A DNA stretch of 13,317 nt. It comes from a bacterium Ga0077546. Its GTDB lineage: Bacteria; Cyanobacteriota; Vampirovibrionia; Obscuribacterales; Obscuribacteraceae. The stretch spans positions 1 through 13,317 of the forward strand of contig LNEX01000502.1 of NCBI GenBank assembly GCA_001464165.1, written 5' to 3'. Under the pieces are notes generated by a model. It was not told where the DNA came from, did no database searches, and was given only the letters and a program-made list of their open reading frames with translations. Each line of letters begins with the position of its first letter. The first letter of the stretch is position 1. This document shows, one piece after another, positions 1 through 6,878 of this stretch. The position numbers and the translations under genes are program-made.

Positions 1-219
1 CTGGTTACCGAAGGCTCTTTGACCCCGACGATGATGACCACCGTTATGATCATTGCCTCGACCGTTGCCTCGATCACAGCCCCCGCCTGAGTTATTATTG
101 ATGCCGCTACTCAAGTAATTACCATAACCATTGTTGTCTCGTGCTTGGGCCGGTGCAGCAAACGCGATCACTGCTAGTGCCAGGGTTAAACCAAACAAAC
201 TAGCTGACTTGATCTTCAT
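1..219 (-). CDS. Secreted Gly/Asn/His-rich protein (partial)
   Basis: This is the first 73 codons of a minus-strand gene that stays open to the window edge. The ATG at 217-219 follows a good Shine-Dalgarno AGGAGAG. Residues 1-26 form a typical Sec signal peptide: Lys residues at 2 and 4, a hydrophobic Leu/Ala core, and cleavage expected after Ala-Gln-Ala. The exported part is low in complexity, rich in Gly, Asn, Asp, Arg and His (for example RGNDHNGGHHRRGQ), with one Cys. I do not recognise a family. Such His/Gly-rich segments sometimes bind metals, but that is inference. It starts 62 bases after the end of the Spy-like gene on the same strand and may be co-transcribed with it, with a separate ribosome binding site. 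Confidence 0.7.
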   Translation of the reverse strand, partial: MKIKSASLFGLTLALAVIAFAAPAQARDNNGYGNYLSSGINNNSGGGCDRGNGRGNDHNGGHHRRGQRAFGNQ

Positions 220-281
220 GACTCTCTCCTGTGCATAGGGAACATCCCTCTGCTTTTAAAAACCTATGACCTATTTAAGAA

Positions 282-756
282 CTAACCGAACTTACGTTCG
301 CCACCTTTATGCTCCCAACCACCGCCAGGACCGCCCATTCCACCTGGTCTATGCCCGCCCCATCTATGCATACCAGGGCCACCATGACCGCGACCATGAC
401 CAAATTTACTGAACATCTCGCGCTGCTCGGGAGTGAACACCGCTGATGCCGTCAGAGCCATATCGATGCGAGCATTAGATAAATCAGCCTTGAGCGAATT
501 GATTTTGCTTTGTAGCGAGAGCACAGTCTAACTCGGCTTTCTTTAAGGCTGTTGCTAGTTTGTACTGATCATGAATAGAACTAAGCTGGTCTTTCTGTTC
601 AGTGCTTAATTTCATCTTTTCATGCATCGAACCTGGCGCACAGACTTTAACAGCTGTTTGAGCGCGTGCACCACCAGTAGAAGCGGAATCATCTGCAATG
701 GCTGGGAGAGCACAAAAAAGCAAACCGGATAATGCGAGTGGCGTAAATTTGTTCAT
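282..756 (-). pseudogene. Spy/CpxP-like periplasmic protein, frameshifted
   Basis: Two overlapping minus-strand frames together make one Spy/CpxP (LTxxQ) family protein of about 157 residues, close to the usual length. The first frame (484-756) has an ATG with AAGGAG eight bases upstream, a signal peptide ending ALPAIA, and the first motif LSTEQKDQL followed by an amphipathic helix. The second frame (282-524) continues with the helix LQSKINSLKADLSNARIDMAL, the second motif FTPEQREMF and a Gly/His/Met-rich tail. Skipping one base near 525 joins them. The second frame is closed by a TAG at 528-530, so the shift must lie between about 484 and 527. Family members are periplasmic stress chaperones or metal sensors. 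The tail (HGRGHGGPGMHRWGGH) looks metal-binding. The cause could be a real mutation, an assembly error or, less likely, recoding. Confidence 0.75.
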
Positions 757-851
757 AACTTGGCTCCTTCAAAGCACTTGTTTCCTTCATGCATCAATAG
801 ACGCAGGTGCCCAGCTAATGATTCCATTTTTGGATAAAACCAATCTCATAA

Positions 852-880
852 TTGATAACTTTTGCCCATCTACCTATATA
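852..880 (+). promoter_or_regulatory. Candidate marR promoter
   Basis: A TTGATA box (852-857) and a TATATA box (875-880) are separated by 17 bases, a good match to a housekeeping-sigma promoter reading toward the MarR gene. Transcription would start near 887, giving a leader of about 130 bases. The -10 box lies inside the palindrome at 872-886. Confidence 0.45.
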
Positions 881-886
881 TTAGGT
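872..886. promoter_or_regulatory. Palindrome over the -10 box, possible MarR operator
   Basis: The arms ACCTA and TAGGT are perfectly complementary around a five-base AT centre. The site sits in the spacer between the divergent Spy-like and MarR genes and overlaps the candidate -10 box, where a MarR dimer would repress. MarR proteins commonly control themselves and a divergent neighbour. The assignment to this regulator is inference. Confidence 0.4.
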
Positions 887-904
887 TGGCATTAGTTTGA
901 AATA

Positions 905-940
905 CTGATTAGTTGCTCTACTGATTAGTTGTTCTGCTGA
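905..940. repeat. Tandem 16-bp direct repeat
   Basis: CTGATTAGTTGCTCTA (905-920) is followed at once by CTGATTAGTTGTTCTG (921-936), then by the first four bases of a third copy. The two copies differ at two positions. It lies just downstream of the candidate marR promoter, so it would be in the leader of that transcript or serve as an additional protein-binding site. Confidence 0.6.
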
Positions 941-1020
941 CCATTTGCCTTGCCGGTCACTCGCATTGGCCAATTCTTGAATCACCGCTCAATTCGTCTG
1001 AAGACCGCCCGGAGACCGCC

Positions 1021-1485
1021 ATGACCACCGATAACGATGCTCCGATTCCCGATAACCTCAAAAACAATCTAGGCTTTCTCTTGAATAAGGCCGCCCGCAT
1101 CATGCGCGACGGGGTAGCAGAAGGCTTGAAGCCACTCTCTCTATCATTTCAAGAGTATGTAATTCTGCGCATGATTGAAAATCACGCCAGCGAAACCCAG
1201 CAAGAGCTAGCCATGCGCAACGGTATTGACCGCACATCGATGGTCGATATAGTGGACAGACTAGAAGAACGCGAACTGTTAGTGCGTCACAAAGACGAAC
1301 ACGACCGCCGCAAATATCAACTATTGATTACACCCAAAGGTCGCAAAACCCTGACGCACGCAAAGCGCATCACCGAAAAAGTGCAGAAAAAGTTGCTACA
1401 GCCTTTAAGTGAACTTGAACTGCAAACAACTAGAGAAGCGCTGTCAAAACTGATTAGGGCTCAAGCTCAACTCAACAACCAGTGA
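1021..1485 (+). CDS. MarR family transcriptional regulator
   Basis: The protein has 154 residues, normal for MarR regulators, which are dimeric winged-helix DNA-binding proteins that usually respond to small phenolic or oxidising ligands. Residues about 13-55 form the N-terminal dimerisation and first DNA-binding helices. Residues 57-83 are the helix-turn-helix (ETQQELAMRNGIDRTSMVDIVDRLEER). Residues 84-107 form the wing with the signature DEHDRRKYQLLITPKG. A C-terminal helix pair follows. The ATG has GGAG six bases upstream. It is divergent from the Spy-like gene, and the spacer holds a palindrome and a tandem repeat, so control of itself and of that envelope-stress-like gene is plausible. 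The ligand cannot be read from the sequence, and no cysteine is present for redox sensing. Confidence 0.93.
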   Translation: MTTDNDAPIPDNLKNNLGFLLNKAARIMRDGVAEGLKPLSLSFQEYVILRMIENHASETQQELAMRNGIDRTSMVDIVDRLEERELLVRHKDEHDRRKYQLLITPKGRKTLTHAKRITEKVQKKLLQPLSELELQTTREALSKLIRAQAQLNNQ

Positions 1486-1643
1486 CGCCAAGAGCAGCAC
1501 AACCACTGCGAAGTAAGTTCGAAATCTCTGCCAAGTAGCAATTCCTAAAGGAACTATAAATTGACTACAACTCATAAAAGCTCCAAATCTCAAAACCCTC
1601 ATGCTGCATACCTTTTAAAATTGCCAAGAGGAAACGGAATCAT

Positions 1644-1671
1644 ACGCTAGTTCGCGCGCGCCCGCTAGCGT
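1644..1671. repeat. Inverted repeat (7-bp arms)
   Basis: ACGCTAG (1644-1650) pairs exactly with CTAGCGT (1665-1671) around a 14-base GC-rich loop (CG alternation). It has no following T-run, so it is not a standard terminator. It could be a protein site or a structured RNA. Confidence 0.5.
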
Positions 1672-1681
1672 CAAGAGGCTA

Positions 1682-1713
1682 GAACGTTGATTTAAGCTTG
1701 TCTTAATCAGTTC
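1682..1713. repeat. Inverted repeat with small bulges
   Basis: GAAC, TGATT and AAG on the left pair with CTTAATCA and GTTC on the right around the loop CTTGT, giving about 12 base pairs with a two-base and a one-base bulge. It lies 10 bases after the hairpin at 1644-1671. Function unknown. Confidence 0.4.
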
Positions 1714-2111
1714 TCCAGCAGCGAAAGAGAAAAAACTTGCCGCAATTGCCACTGAAGTCATACCACTGAAAACCCAATGGCAGTGCGAGTCTGCGCAATT
1801 AAGCACCAGAGGCCGACAAAATTAAAATATACTTTCGCACCACGAATTATATGCAAACATTACGTAACGGGCACCAGGGCTTTGATTTGAAACACGGGCT
1901 GCAATTTTCATAGGGTGATGTAGCTCTTTTTCCTTAACTTCTTCCGGACCTCCAAACAAACCCTTCAAACCATCAAGTAACCAACATTCAATCGATATTT
2001 TCATCCCTTCATCGGCGGTGACGATTGACTACTTGCGCATCTCCCCTAGCGCTAATGTGCATCAATCATCCCCCCTGATGACCCACAACCAGTAAAGGTA
2101 AATACTAACGA

Positions 2112-2327
2112 ATGACAAATCACGCACTGATCGACTTGGATTACACCAAGCCGCCGACAACCCTGTGTGGGCACAGCCTGATTGGACCCGACACCGGTAC
2201 TTGTCCATGCTGTAGGAAGTACAAGCAGATCATGTTCAACGGCCAATGTACCTCCTGCAACACGCAAAAAGGTCTCAACCCTTTGGGCTATTGCCCAAGA
2301 GCTGACGACAAACCTGAGGAAGAATAA
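2112..2327 (+). CDS. Small zinc-ribbon-like protein, unknown function
   Basis: A 71-residue acidic-tailed protein I cannot assign to a named family. Its cysteines are arranged like a treble-clef or zinc ribbon: CPCC at 31-34 and CTSC at 46-49 would form the two knuckles, with C19, H21 and C61 as further possible ligands. The C-terminus is charged (ADDKPEEE). It has no signal peptide or membrane segment, so it is probably cytoplasmic. The start is supported by an AAAGG stretch about 13 bases upstream, a weak site. The next gene begins three bases after its stop, and that gene's ribosome binding site lies in the last codons here, so the two are almost certainly translated as one unit. An overlapping frame of 67 codons (2182-2385) is a shadow. 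Confidence 0.7.
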   Translation: MTNHALIDLDYTKPPTTLCGHSLIGPDTGTCPCCRKYKQIMFNGQCTSCNTQKGLNPLGYCPRADDKPEEE

Positions 2328-2330
2328 ACC

Positions 2331-2966
2331 ATGTATACCGGCGAACAATCCTACCCAGGGACAAACGCTGCACCCGTACAACTGACGCGCTTGAAAAAGC
2401 GGCTGGTCAACTTGCAATCTCTGCTCAACGGGCTGGAAAAGCAAGCGGGAACGGCCAACAGCGAAGCAGCTTCCGCTCTCGTTAGCCGCGCTCGCGCCAA
2501 CTCCGTCACCGCCACAAACCTGTCGCAGGCGGCAGACACAGTGGTCAACCAATCGGCCCTCGAAGCACTGCGATGTGATTCGATCAAGCTCGAGGTCACC
2601 GTCGTTTCTTTCGAAGATGTCGCTGCACTGAGCCCGCTCAAGGCTCACGCTGGCCCCATCCCGGAAGTGAACAAAGACGCACCTTTGATCGACTTCTCGG
2701 CCAAGCCCGGCTGCACAACCTGCGCTGCCCCCGACCCGAGCAAGTGGTTCGAGCAGCTCAAGACCGGCACCCCGCAAGCGACCACACCGGCAAGCTGCGA
2801 AGCACCGCGCGTCGTTGTCGAACTGCCCATCGACTTGAACAGCAAGGTCACTCGCGTTGACGAGCTGATCAAGTTCTCCGAGTTCGCCATTGCTCAGGCA
2901 GAAGGTCAACTGCGTCAAGCACGCATGACCCTTTGCCACGGCGACGGCGGCTCCTGCAGCATCTAG
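2331..2966 (+). CDS. Cys-containing helical protein, unknown function
   Basis: A 211-residue protein with no family I recognise. Residues 15-40 form a basic amphipathic helix likely to be a coiled coil (LTRLKKRLVNLQSLLNGLEKQ). Residues 44-80 are Ala/Ser-rich helix. Residues 83-99 look like beta strand. A Pro-rich middle follows, with CTTC at 128-131 and C156. Residues 170-200 form a second long helix, and the protein ends CHGDGGSCSI, placing two more cysteines (202, 209) near the C-terminus. There is no signal peptide or membrane segment. GAGGAAG before the ATG is a good ribosome binding site inside the end of the zinc-ribbon gene. Six cysteines in both proteins of the unit suggest metal or redox handling, but this is only inference. 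Codons favour C at the third position. Confidence 0.75.
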   Translation: MYTGEQSYPGTNAAPVQLTRLKKRLVNLQSLLNGLEKQAGTANSEAASALVSRARANSVTATNLSQAADTVVNQSALEALRCDSIKLEVTVVSFEDVAALSPLKAHAGPIPEVNKDAPLIDFSAKPGCTTCAAPDPSKWFEQLKTGTPQATTPASCEAPRVVVELPIDLNSKVTRVDELIKFSEFAIAQAEGQLRQARMTLCHGDGGSCSI

Positions 2967-3073
2967 AGGTTCACGCTCTGCTTGAGCTGAACTGAAATGA
3001 ACTGATTCTGCAGAAAAAACGGCACTCTAGTCTAAAGGCAATAAAAAATAGGCCTAGAGATCAACTTTGAAAA

Positions 3074-3121
3074 AGGCGCAGCCTGGGTTCTTCCTTCCCA
3101 GGACAGACTTTGACTGCGCCT
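3074..3121 (+). terminator. Nested hairpin, likely terminator of the two-gene unit
   Basis: The outer stem AGGCGCAG (3074-3081) pairs with CTGCGCCT (3114-3121). Directly inside it CCTGGG (3082-3087) pairs with CCCAGG (3097-3102) over a nine-base loop, with an 11-base bulge on the 3' side. The tail TCTTTCTTC is T-rich but not pure, so termination may be partial. Function as a terminator for the unit ending at 2966 is inferred. Confidence 0.55.
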
Positions 3122-3198
3122 CTTTCTTCATTCGGATGGAGCGCCAACCATCAAGGATAAACAAACAAATTAACCACCATCAAGGGGTCTTACAGCTT

Positions 3199-3387
3199 AT
3201 GACCAGCAACACCAACGAAAATCAGATCTATTCCGCAAAGGAAACCGAAGAGCGACAGAGTTCTTCTTCCGAAAGCACCACGGCAACCCCCTCTCCTCTC
3301 TTCGTCGAGAGCGCAAAGTCTTCACCGGCGCCACGCGCACGCAAGACATTCGCTCATCGCGTCGAGGCCGAAAGGGCGCTCTGGTAA
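3199..3387 (+). CDS. Small hypothetical protein, Ser/Thr-rich
   Basis: A possible 62-residue protein starting at the ATG at 3199, with AAGGGG about 11 bases upstream. The frame could be extended to a TTG at 3067, but that would run through the hairpin at 3074-3121, so the inner ATG is preferred. Residues 1-45 are polar and low in complexity (Ser, Thr, Glu, Asn). The C-terminus is basic (RARKTFAHRVEAERALW). There is no membrane segment or known motif. It lies between two hairpins, as a separately transcribed small gene would. I do not recognise it, and it may not be a gene. Confidence 0.35.
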   Translation: MTSNTNENQIYSAKETEERQSSSSESTTATPSPLFVESAKSSPAPRARKTFAHRVEAERALW

Positions 3388-3406
3388 GCACCGCACTGTT
3401 TGAGTT

Positions 3407-3431
3407 CGTCAATCGCCACAAGTGATTGACG
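3407..3431 (+). repeat. Perfect 8-bp hairpin after the small gene
   Basis: CGTCAATC (3407-3414) pairs exactly with GATTGACG (3424-3431) over a nine-base loop, 20 bases after the stop of the small open frame. The following bases (GCTCTTACAG) contain no T-run, so it may protect a 3' end rather than terminate. Confidence 0.5.
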
Positions 3432-3461
3432 GCTCTTACAGGGCTTCAACCCATCAACAAC

Positions 3462-3509
3462 ATACCTAGGGTGTCACTTCATTGTGGCATCCTAGGTATT
3501 CACCTTTTT
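3462..3509 (+). terminator. Strong intrinsic terminator (16-bp stem)
   Basis: The stem 3462-3477 pairs along its full 16 bases with 3484-3499, with two G-T wobbles, over the loop TTCATT. The outer nine pairs (ATACCTAGG/CCTAGGTAT) are perfect. A run of five T follows at 3505-3509. It would insulate hisS from upstream transcription. An A-tract (3511-3518) also flanks it on the other side. Confidence 0.8.
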
Positions 3510-3543
3510 CAAAAAAAATCTTATACTAATTTCGATAGTATAA
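3499..3543 (+). promoter_or_regulatory. hisS: Candidate hisS promoter with operator-like inverted repeat
   Basis: TTCACC (3499-3504) and TATACT (3522-3527) are 17 bases apart, a fair housekeeping promoter. The -10 box is part of an inverted repeat TTATACT (3521-3527) / AGTATAA (3537-3543) with a nine-base spacer that straddles the expected start near 3534. The resulting leader is about 130 bases and contains a small hairpin AGCTC-CCTTA-GAGCT near 3588-3602. The -35 box overlaps the end of the preceding terminator. Regulation by a dimeric repressor is inference. Confidence 0.4.
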
Positions 3544-3663
3544 ATATAACCGTAATTTGCAGTATTCTTGTATCCGATAATAGGGCACAGCTCCCTTAGA
3601 GCTTGCCTCGTAGTCGCAACCCAGAAGCCCAAGCCCTAAGCCCACGACCTAAGAAGGAACCAC

Positions 3664-4965
3664 ATGGCCACCGATACTCAAATTAGCTCCGCGCCACTCA
3701 GTGGCATGCGTGACTTCGCTCCGGCTGAAGTACGACTACGCGATTGGGCCACGCAGATAATCACCGCTACTTATGAGCGCTTTGGCTTCACCAAGATTGA
3801 AACACCTTGCCTAGAGAACATCCAACTGCTGAAGCGGGGCGAGGGCGGCGAGAATCTGCAACTCATTTTTGAAGTACTAAAGCGCGGCGAGAAGCTCGAT
3901 AAAGTGTTGGGACAGGCCCATTCAGACAATAGCAAGGCAGACCGGGCACAACTTACCGACATGGGCTTGCGCTTCGACTTGACAGTGCCTCTGGTGCGCT
4001 TCTACTCGCACAATCAGAACAACCTGCCTAATCCTTTCAAGTCTATTCAAATCGGCTCTGTATGGCGGGCAGAGAGTGCTCAGCAAGGACGCTTTAGACA
4101 GTTCACGCAATGCGATATTGATATCTTCGGTGTCAAAAACGAAATCGCTGAAATTGAACTGCTACAGGCAACCTCTGAAGCATTAGTCAAGCTTGGCTTT
4201 GATGGCTTCTCTATTATGATTAACGATCGCCGCATGCTCTCTGGCATTGCCAAGCACTGCGGTTTTGCTGAAGACCGTTTCGACAGCGTCTTCATTGCCC
4301 TAGACAAACTAGATAAAGTCGGCCTCGATGGCGTCGTCAAAGAACTCTCCAAAGACGGCCACCCAGAGCCAGCAATCACAGCCCTCAACCAACTTTTACT
4401 GGAACTAACCAAAGAAGATGACCAGCTCAACTTCTTAGCTGAAAAAATCAGTGCTGATGAAGAAGTAGTAAAGCTGCTCAAGAACATAGTTTCGGTGGTT
4501 TCAAAAACTGCAAACGATAAATTCAAAGTGCAATTTGAACCATCCCTGGTGCGCGGCATGGGCTATTACACTGGGCCGATTTTTGAAATTAGGTATCCGG
4601 GCTACAACTATTCAATCGCTGGTGGCGGGCGTTACGACAAGATGGTTGGCAAAATGTCAGGCCGCGATGTTCCTGCTTGTGGATTTTCTATTGGCTTTGA
4701 ACGCATCATTGGTATTCTTAGTGACAAACAATTTGTGCCACCATCTACGGTGGAACGCCTTGCTCTAATTTTCGATAGCAGCAGAGACGATTTGGCCATG
4801 GTAGCCGAAGCAGCAACTATCTTGCGCGAGAAATACTCAGTAATTACTCAAGCAAAAAAGAAAGACGTCAAAAAGCAAATCGACGGCCTTCCGGCTCAAC
4901 AGATAAGCAAGATGTGCATGTTTAAAGGCGACGTCAACAATCTAGAATTAAAAGATCTGACTTAA
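3664..4965 (+). CDS. hisS: Histidyl-tRNA synthetase
   Basis: This 433-residue class II synthetase charges tRNA-His with histidine in the cytoplasm. Motif 1 lies at about 14-50 (GMRDFAPAEVRLRDW...FGFTKIETPCLE). Motif 2 is at 130-150, with the ATP-binding arginine in WRAESAQQGRFRQFTQ. The HisA histidine-binding motif is at 295-304 (LVRGMGYYTG), and motif 3 runs from about 320 to 351 (GGGRYDKMVGK...GFSIGFERIIGIL). A short anticodon-binding domain follows (365-433), ending LELKDL. The HisA motif reads RGMGYY rather than the common RGLDYY. The N-terminal insert LLKRGEGGENLQLIFEVLKRGEKLDKVL suggests the subfamily with a longer insertion near residue 60. The ATG has AAGGA six bases upstream. It is transcribed alone and converges on the next gene with 47 bases between stops. 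Confidence 0.97.
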   Translation: MATDTQISSAPLSGMRDFAPAEVRLRDWATQIITATYERFGFTKIETPCLENIQLLKRGEGGENLQLIFEVLKRGEKLDKVLGQAHSDNSKADRAQLTDMGLRFDLTVPLVRFYSHNQNNLPNPFKSIQIGSVWRAESAQQGRFRQFTQCDIDIFGVKNEIAEIELLQATSEALVKLGFDGFSIMINDRRMLSGIAKHCGFAEDRFDSVFIALDKLDKVGLDGVVKELSKDGHPEPAITALNQLLLELTKEDDQLNFLAEKISADEEVVKLLKNIVSVVSKTANDKFKVQFEPSLVRGMGYYTGPIFEIRYPGYNYSIAGGGRYDKMVGKMSGRDVPACGFSIGFERIIGILSDKQFVPPSTVERLALIFDSSRDDLAMVAEAATILREKYSVITQAKKKDVKKQIDGLPAQQISKMCMFKGDVNNLELKDLT

Positions 4966-5012
4966 CCGACAGTCAAAAACAAGCCCTGAGTGCAAGGAGA
5001 CTAGCCTAGAAT

Positions 5013-6866
5013 CTAGCCGGTATAGACGAAGAACTTGTCTTTATTGGGCTGGTAGCGACCATTGTTCTTGTTGAATTGAGTGACGTGATCGCTGGCTTCC
5101 ATAATGCGGCCGTTCTGCATTGCCAAAGTAGCTACGTGCCCACCACGAGAGGTGTCACCAACCGAAGGGGACCAAGTTCTAGTGACAGCTACTGCTTTTC
5201 CACCACGCATGGCTTCTTGAGCAGTCTGCCAATCAACTTGTTGGAACTTATCACTGCGCTGGAAAGCTCTAGTCATCTGCACGCCATCGCCAGAACCCAT
5301 TAGTTCGGGTGCGGTATTAGCCCAAGCAATTTGAAACTCTCTAGCGCACCATCCCTCTGTACCAACTCGTCTGGCGTGGCTGAAAGCGCGATTGACGATC
5401 TTAGCGTCCATCGAAGTGCCATCTAGACTTACGTTGTAGTCGAGGCGGTCGTTCTCACCCATACCATGGCGAGCTCCAGACAACTGAGCCAAGCGGTCTG
5501 CTGAACGCATGTACTCTTGATTGCCTTTATCAGCAAGTTCACTTTGTGTAAATTGATCTGGGCTCTTGCCCAAATGGAATGCCAAAGCTGTTTTTCCAGC
5601 GCTATCTCCACCGGCTTTGTTGTACTTCTCAACCATGGCCATAGCCATTTCTTCTTGCATCTCTTTAGGCAGATTGGCTTTCACGTCTGCTGCTGTGACG
5701 CCCTCTGGTTGGCCTTCCTTATGGCCTTCCTTCATACCCTTGGCGAATTTGAGGAACTTGCCTACCGCTTCTTTATCGAAAGAACCATCTTTCTTCTTGA
5801 ACTTCATAAACGACTTAGGTAATTTGCCGTTTTTATCGAGTTTGCCGAGCATGGCGATGAAACCATCTTCATCCATCTCGTCTAAATTAAAGCCACACAA
5901 ATCATAGAAGTAGTCGCGCATAACTGGATAATTCATGCCATAACGGCCGACTTCGTAGTTATTGTTGCGCACACGCACAGTTTCGTATGGAGCAGCTTTG
6001 TCAGGATTGAACATCCCTGCAACAGCATTCTTTGTATCTTGAACCTTGTCTGTTTCACCAGGTAAAGTCGGCACATCTCGTGGCGGGAACTGGCGCTCAA
6101 CGTCTCCGCGAGACATGCTGCCTGACGAACCAGGAGTCATACGGCTCATATTCGACATGGCACGCTGACTTTCGGGTGAAAAGTCTCTTCTAGAATCAGC
6201 AACACTTGGCTCTATACCTGGGTCGCCATTAGTAGCTAGTTGTTTCACCAAGTTTTCAGATATCAAGCCAAATTCGTCGTTTAGCTTTAGACCGGTTTGA
6301 GCTACCGTAGGATCAGCGCCGAGACGCTCGTAGGCATAGCTGACAACTTTATCGATTGAATTCTTCTGGGCTTCATTAGGGTCAGAGATGTCACCGGGTG
6401 TACGCTCAACTTGCACTACAACATTTTTACGCTGCAACGCTTCAAAATCTCCAGTGGCCTCGATTGTGCCATCCTTCCTAATAATGAAATCTGGAACTTT
6501 GGTCGGGTCATTGGCAGCGGCATCAGCGTATGTGACAGTCACTCCTGCTTGAGCTCCAGGCTTGGCCACCTCAGGTGATGGACTAGGAGCCTCAGAGCGG
6601 CGAATGGCACCGTCTTGAATCAACTGACTAACAGACTTAGATTTGTCGAAAGGTGCGGCGTCGACCACAGCTGGTGCGACAGCGGCGGGTGCGCTGGCAA
6701 TCTGAAGGTCGCCAGGGGAGGATACTGGCAATGACATAGCTGTGCGCAGGGGGTAGGCTTCCCGTACCATACTGACGCCAACATCATGACTTAACTGTGC
6801 AACAGAGCCTGTGTCGGTGGTTTTCCCAACTTTAACATCAGTAGCGCGACCATCTCCAGCAACCAT
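5013..6866 (-). CDS. Large protein with C-terminal papain-like hydrolase domain
   Basis: The 617-residue protein has no signal peptide or membrane segment. Residues 50-125 are Pro/Ala-rich and disordered. Residues 126-185 form a small ordered unit (PDFIIRKDGTIEATGDFEALQRKNVVVQVER...IDKVVSYAYERLG). Residues 225-275 are again disordered. Residues 300-445 are charged and helical, with acidic loops that faintly resemble EF-hands (DEMDEDGF, KLDKNGKLP). The C-terminal 120 residues look like a papain-fold (NlpC/P60 or CHAP-like) cysteine hydrolase: C507 in EGWCAREF, H577 in RGGHVATL, and D593 or E590 in IMEASDHV. A peptidoglycan amidase or peptidase role is likely from the family but unproven; how it would leave the cell is unclear. 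The ATG follows GGGGG by six bases. The gene is alone and divergent from the MqnC-like gene. Confidence 0.8.
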   Translation of the reverse strand: MVAGDGRATDVKVGKTTDTGSVAQLSHDVGVSMVREAYPLRTAMSLPVSSPGDLQIASAPAAVAPAVVDAAPFDKSKSVSQLIQDGAIRRSEAPSPSPEVAKPGAQAGVTVTYADAAANDPTKVPDFIIRKDGTIEATGDFEALQRKNVVVQVERTPGDISDPNEAQKNSIDKVVSYAYERLGADPTVAQTGLKLNDEFGLISENLVKQLATNGDPGIEPSVADSRRDFSPESQRAMSNMSRMTPGSSGSMSRGDVERQFPPRDVPTLPGETDKVQDTKNAVAGMFNPDKAAPYETVRVRNNNYEVGRYGMNYPVMRDYFYDLCGFNLDEMDEDGFIAMLGKLDKNGKLPKSFMKFKKKDGSFDKEAVGKFLKFAKGMKEGHKEGQPEGVTAADVKANLPKEMQEEMAMAMVEKYNKAGGDSAGKTALAFHLGKSPDQFTQSELADKGNQEYMRSADRLAQLSGARHGMGENDRLDYNVSLDGTSMDAKIVNRAFSHARRVGTEGWCAREFQIAWANTAPELMGSGDGVQMTRAFQRSDKFQQVDWQTAQEAMRGGKAVAVTRTWSPSVGDTSRGGHVATLAMQNGRIMEASDHVTQFNKNNGRYQPNKDKFFVYTG

Positions 6867-6878
6867 GTTCAGCCCCCA

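Larger units (their letters stand above)
1486..2111. other. Gene-free spacer with hairpins
   Basis: No convincing gene is present. Two minus-strand frames of 60-63 codons (1615-1806 and 1822-2004) lack proper ribosome binding sites and recognisable features. The stretch contains two hairpin-forming inverted repeats (1644-1671 and 1682-1713), described separately. No clear T-tract terminator for the MarR gene was found. A weak -35-like TTGACT at 2025-2030 lies before the next gene unit, but no well-spaced -10 box follows. Confidence 0.6.

Noticed and set aside
698..895. 65-codon plus-strand frame
   Set aside because: Overlaps the 5' end of the Spy-like gene in antisense and runs through the promoter/palindrome region; no ribosome site.
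1500..1545. GTTCGAAAT-like segment resembling a tRNA T-loop
   Set aside because: Flanking bases do not pair into a T-stem, and no acceptor, D or anticodon arms could be found.
1615..1806. 63-codon minus-strand frame with a hydrophobic stretch
   Set aside because: GTG start without a ribosome binding site, no family features, and it contains both hairpins at 1644-1713.
1822..2004. 60-codon minus-strand frame
   Set aside because: The purine run GAAGGG touches the ATG and is too close to serve as a ribosome site; no homology features. It could be a real small gene but cannot be supported.
2052..2939. 295-codon open frame on the minus strand
   Set aside because: It is antisense to the better-supported zinc-ribbon/Cys protein unit, has low-complexity Arg/Cys/Gly composition typical of shadows, and lacks a ribosome binding site. 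The plus-strand genes are tightly spaced with a good internal ribosome site.
3067..3198. N-terminal extension of the small hypothetical protein from a TTG start
   Set aside because: The extension would be encoded by the nested hairpin at 3074-3121, and no ribosome binding site precedes the TTG. The ATG at 3199 is preferred.
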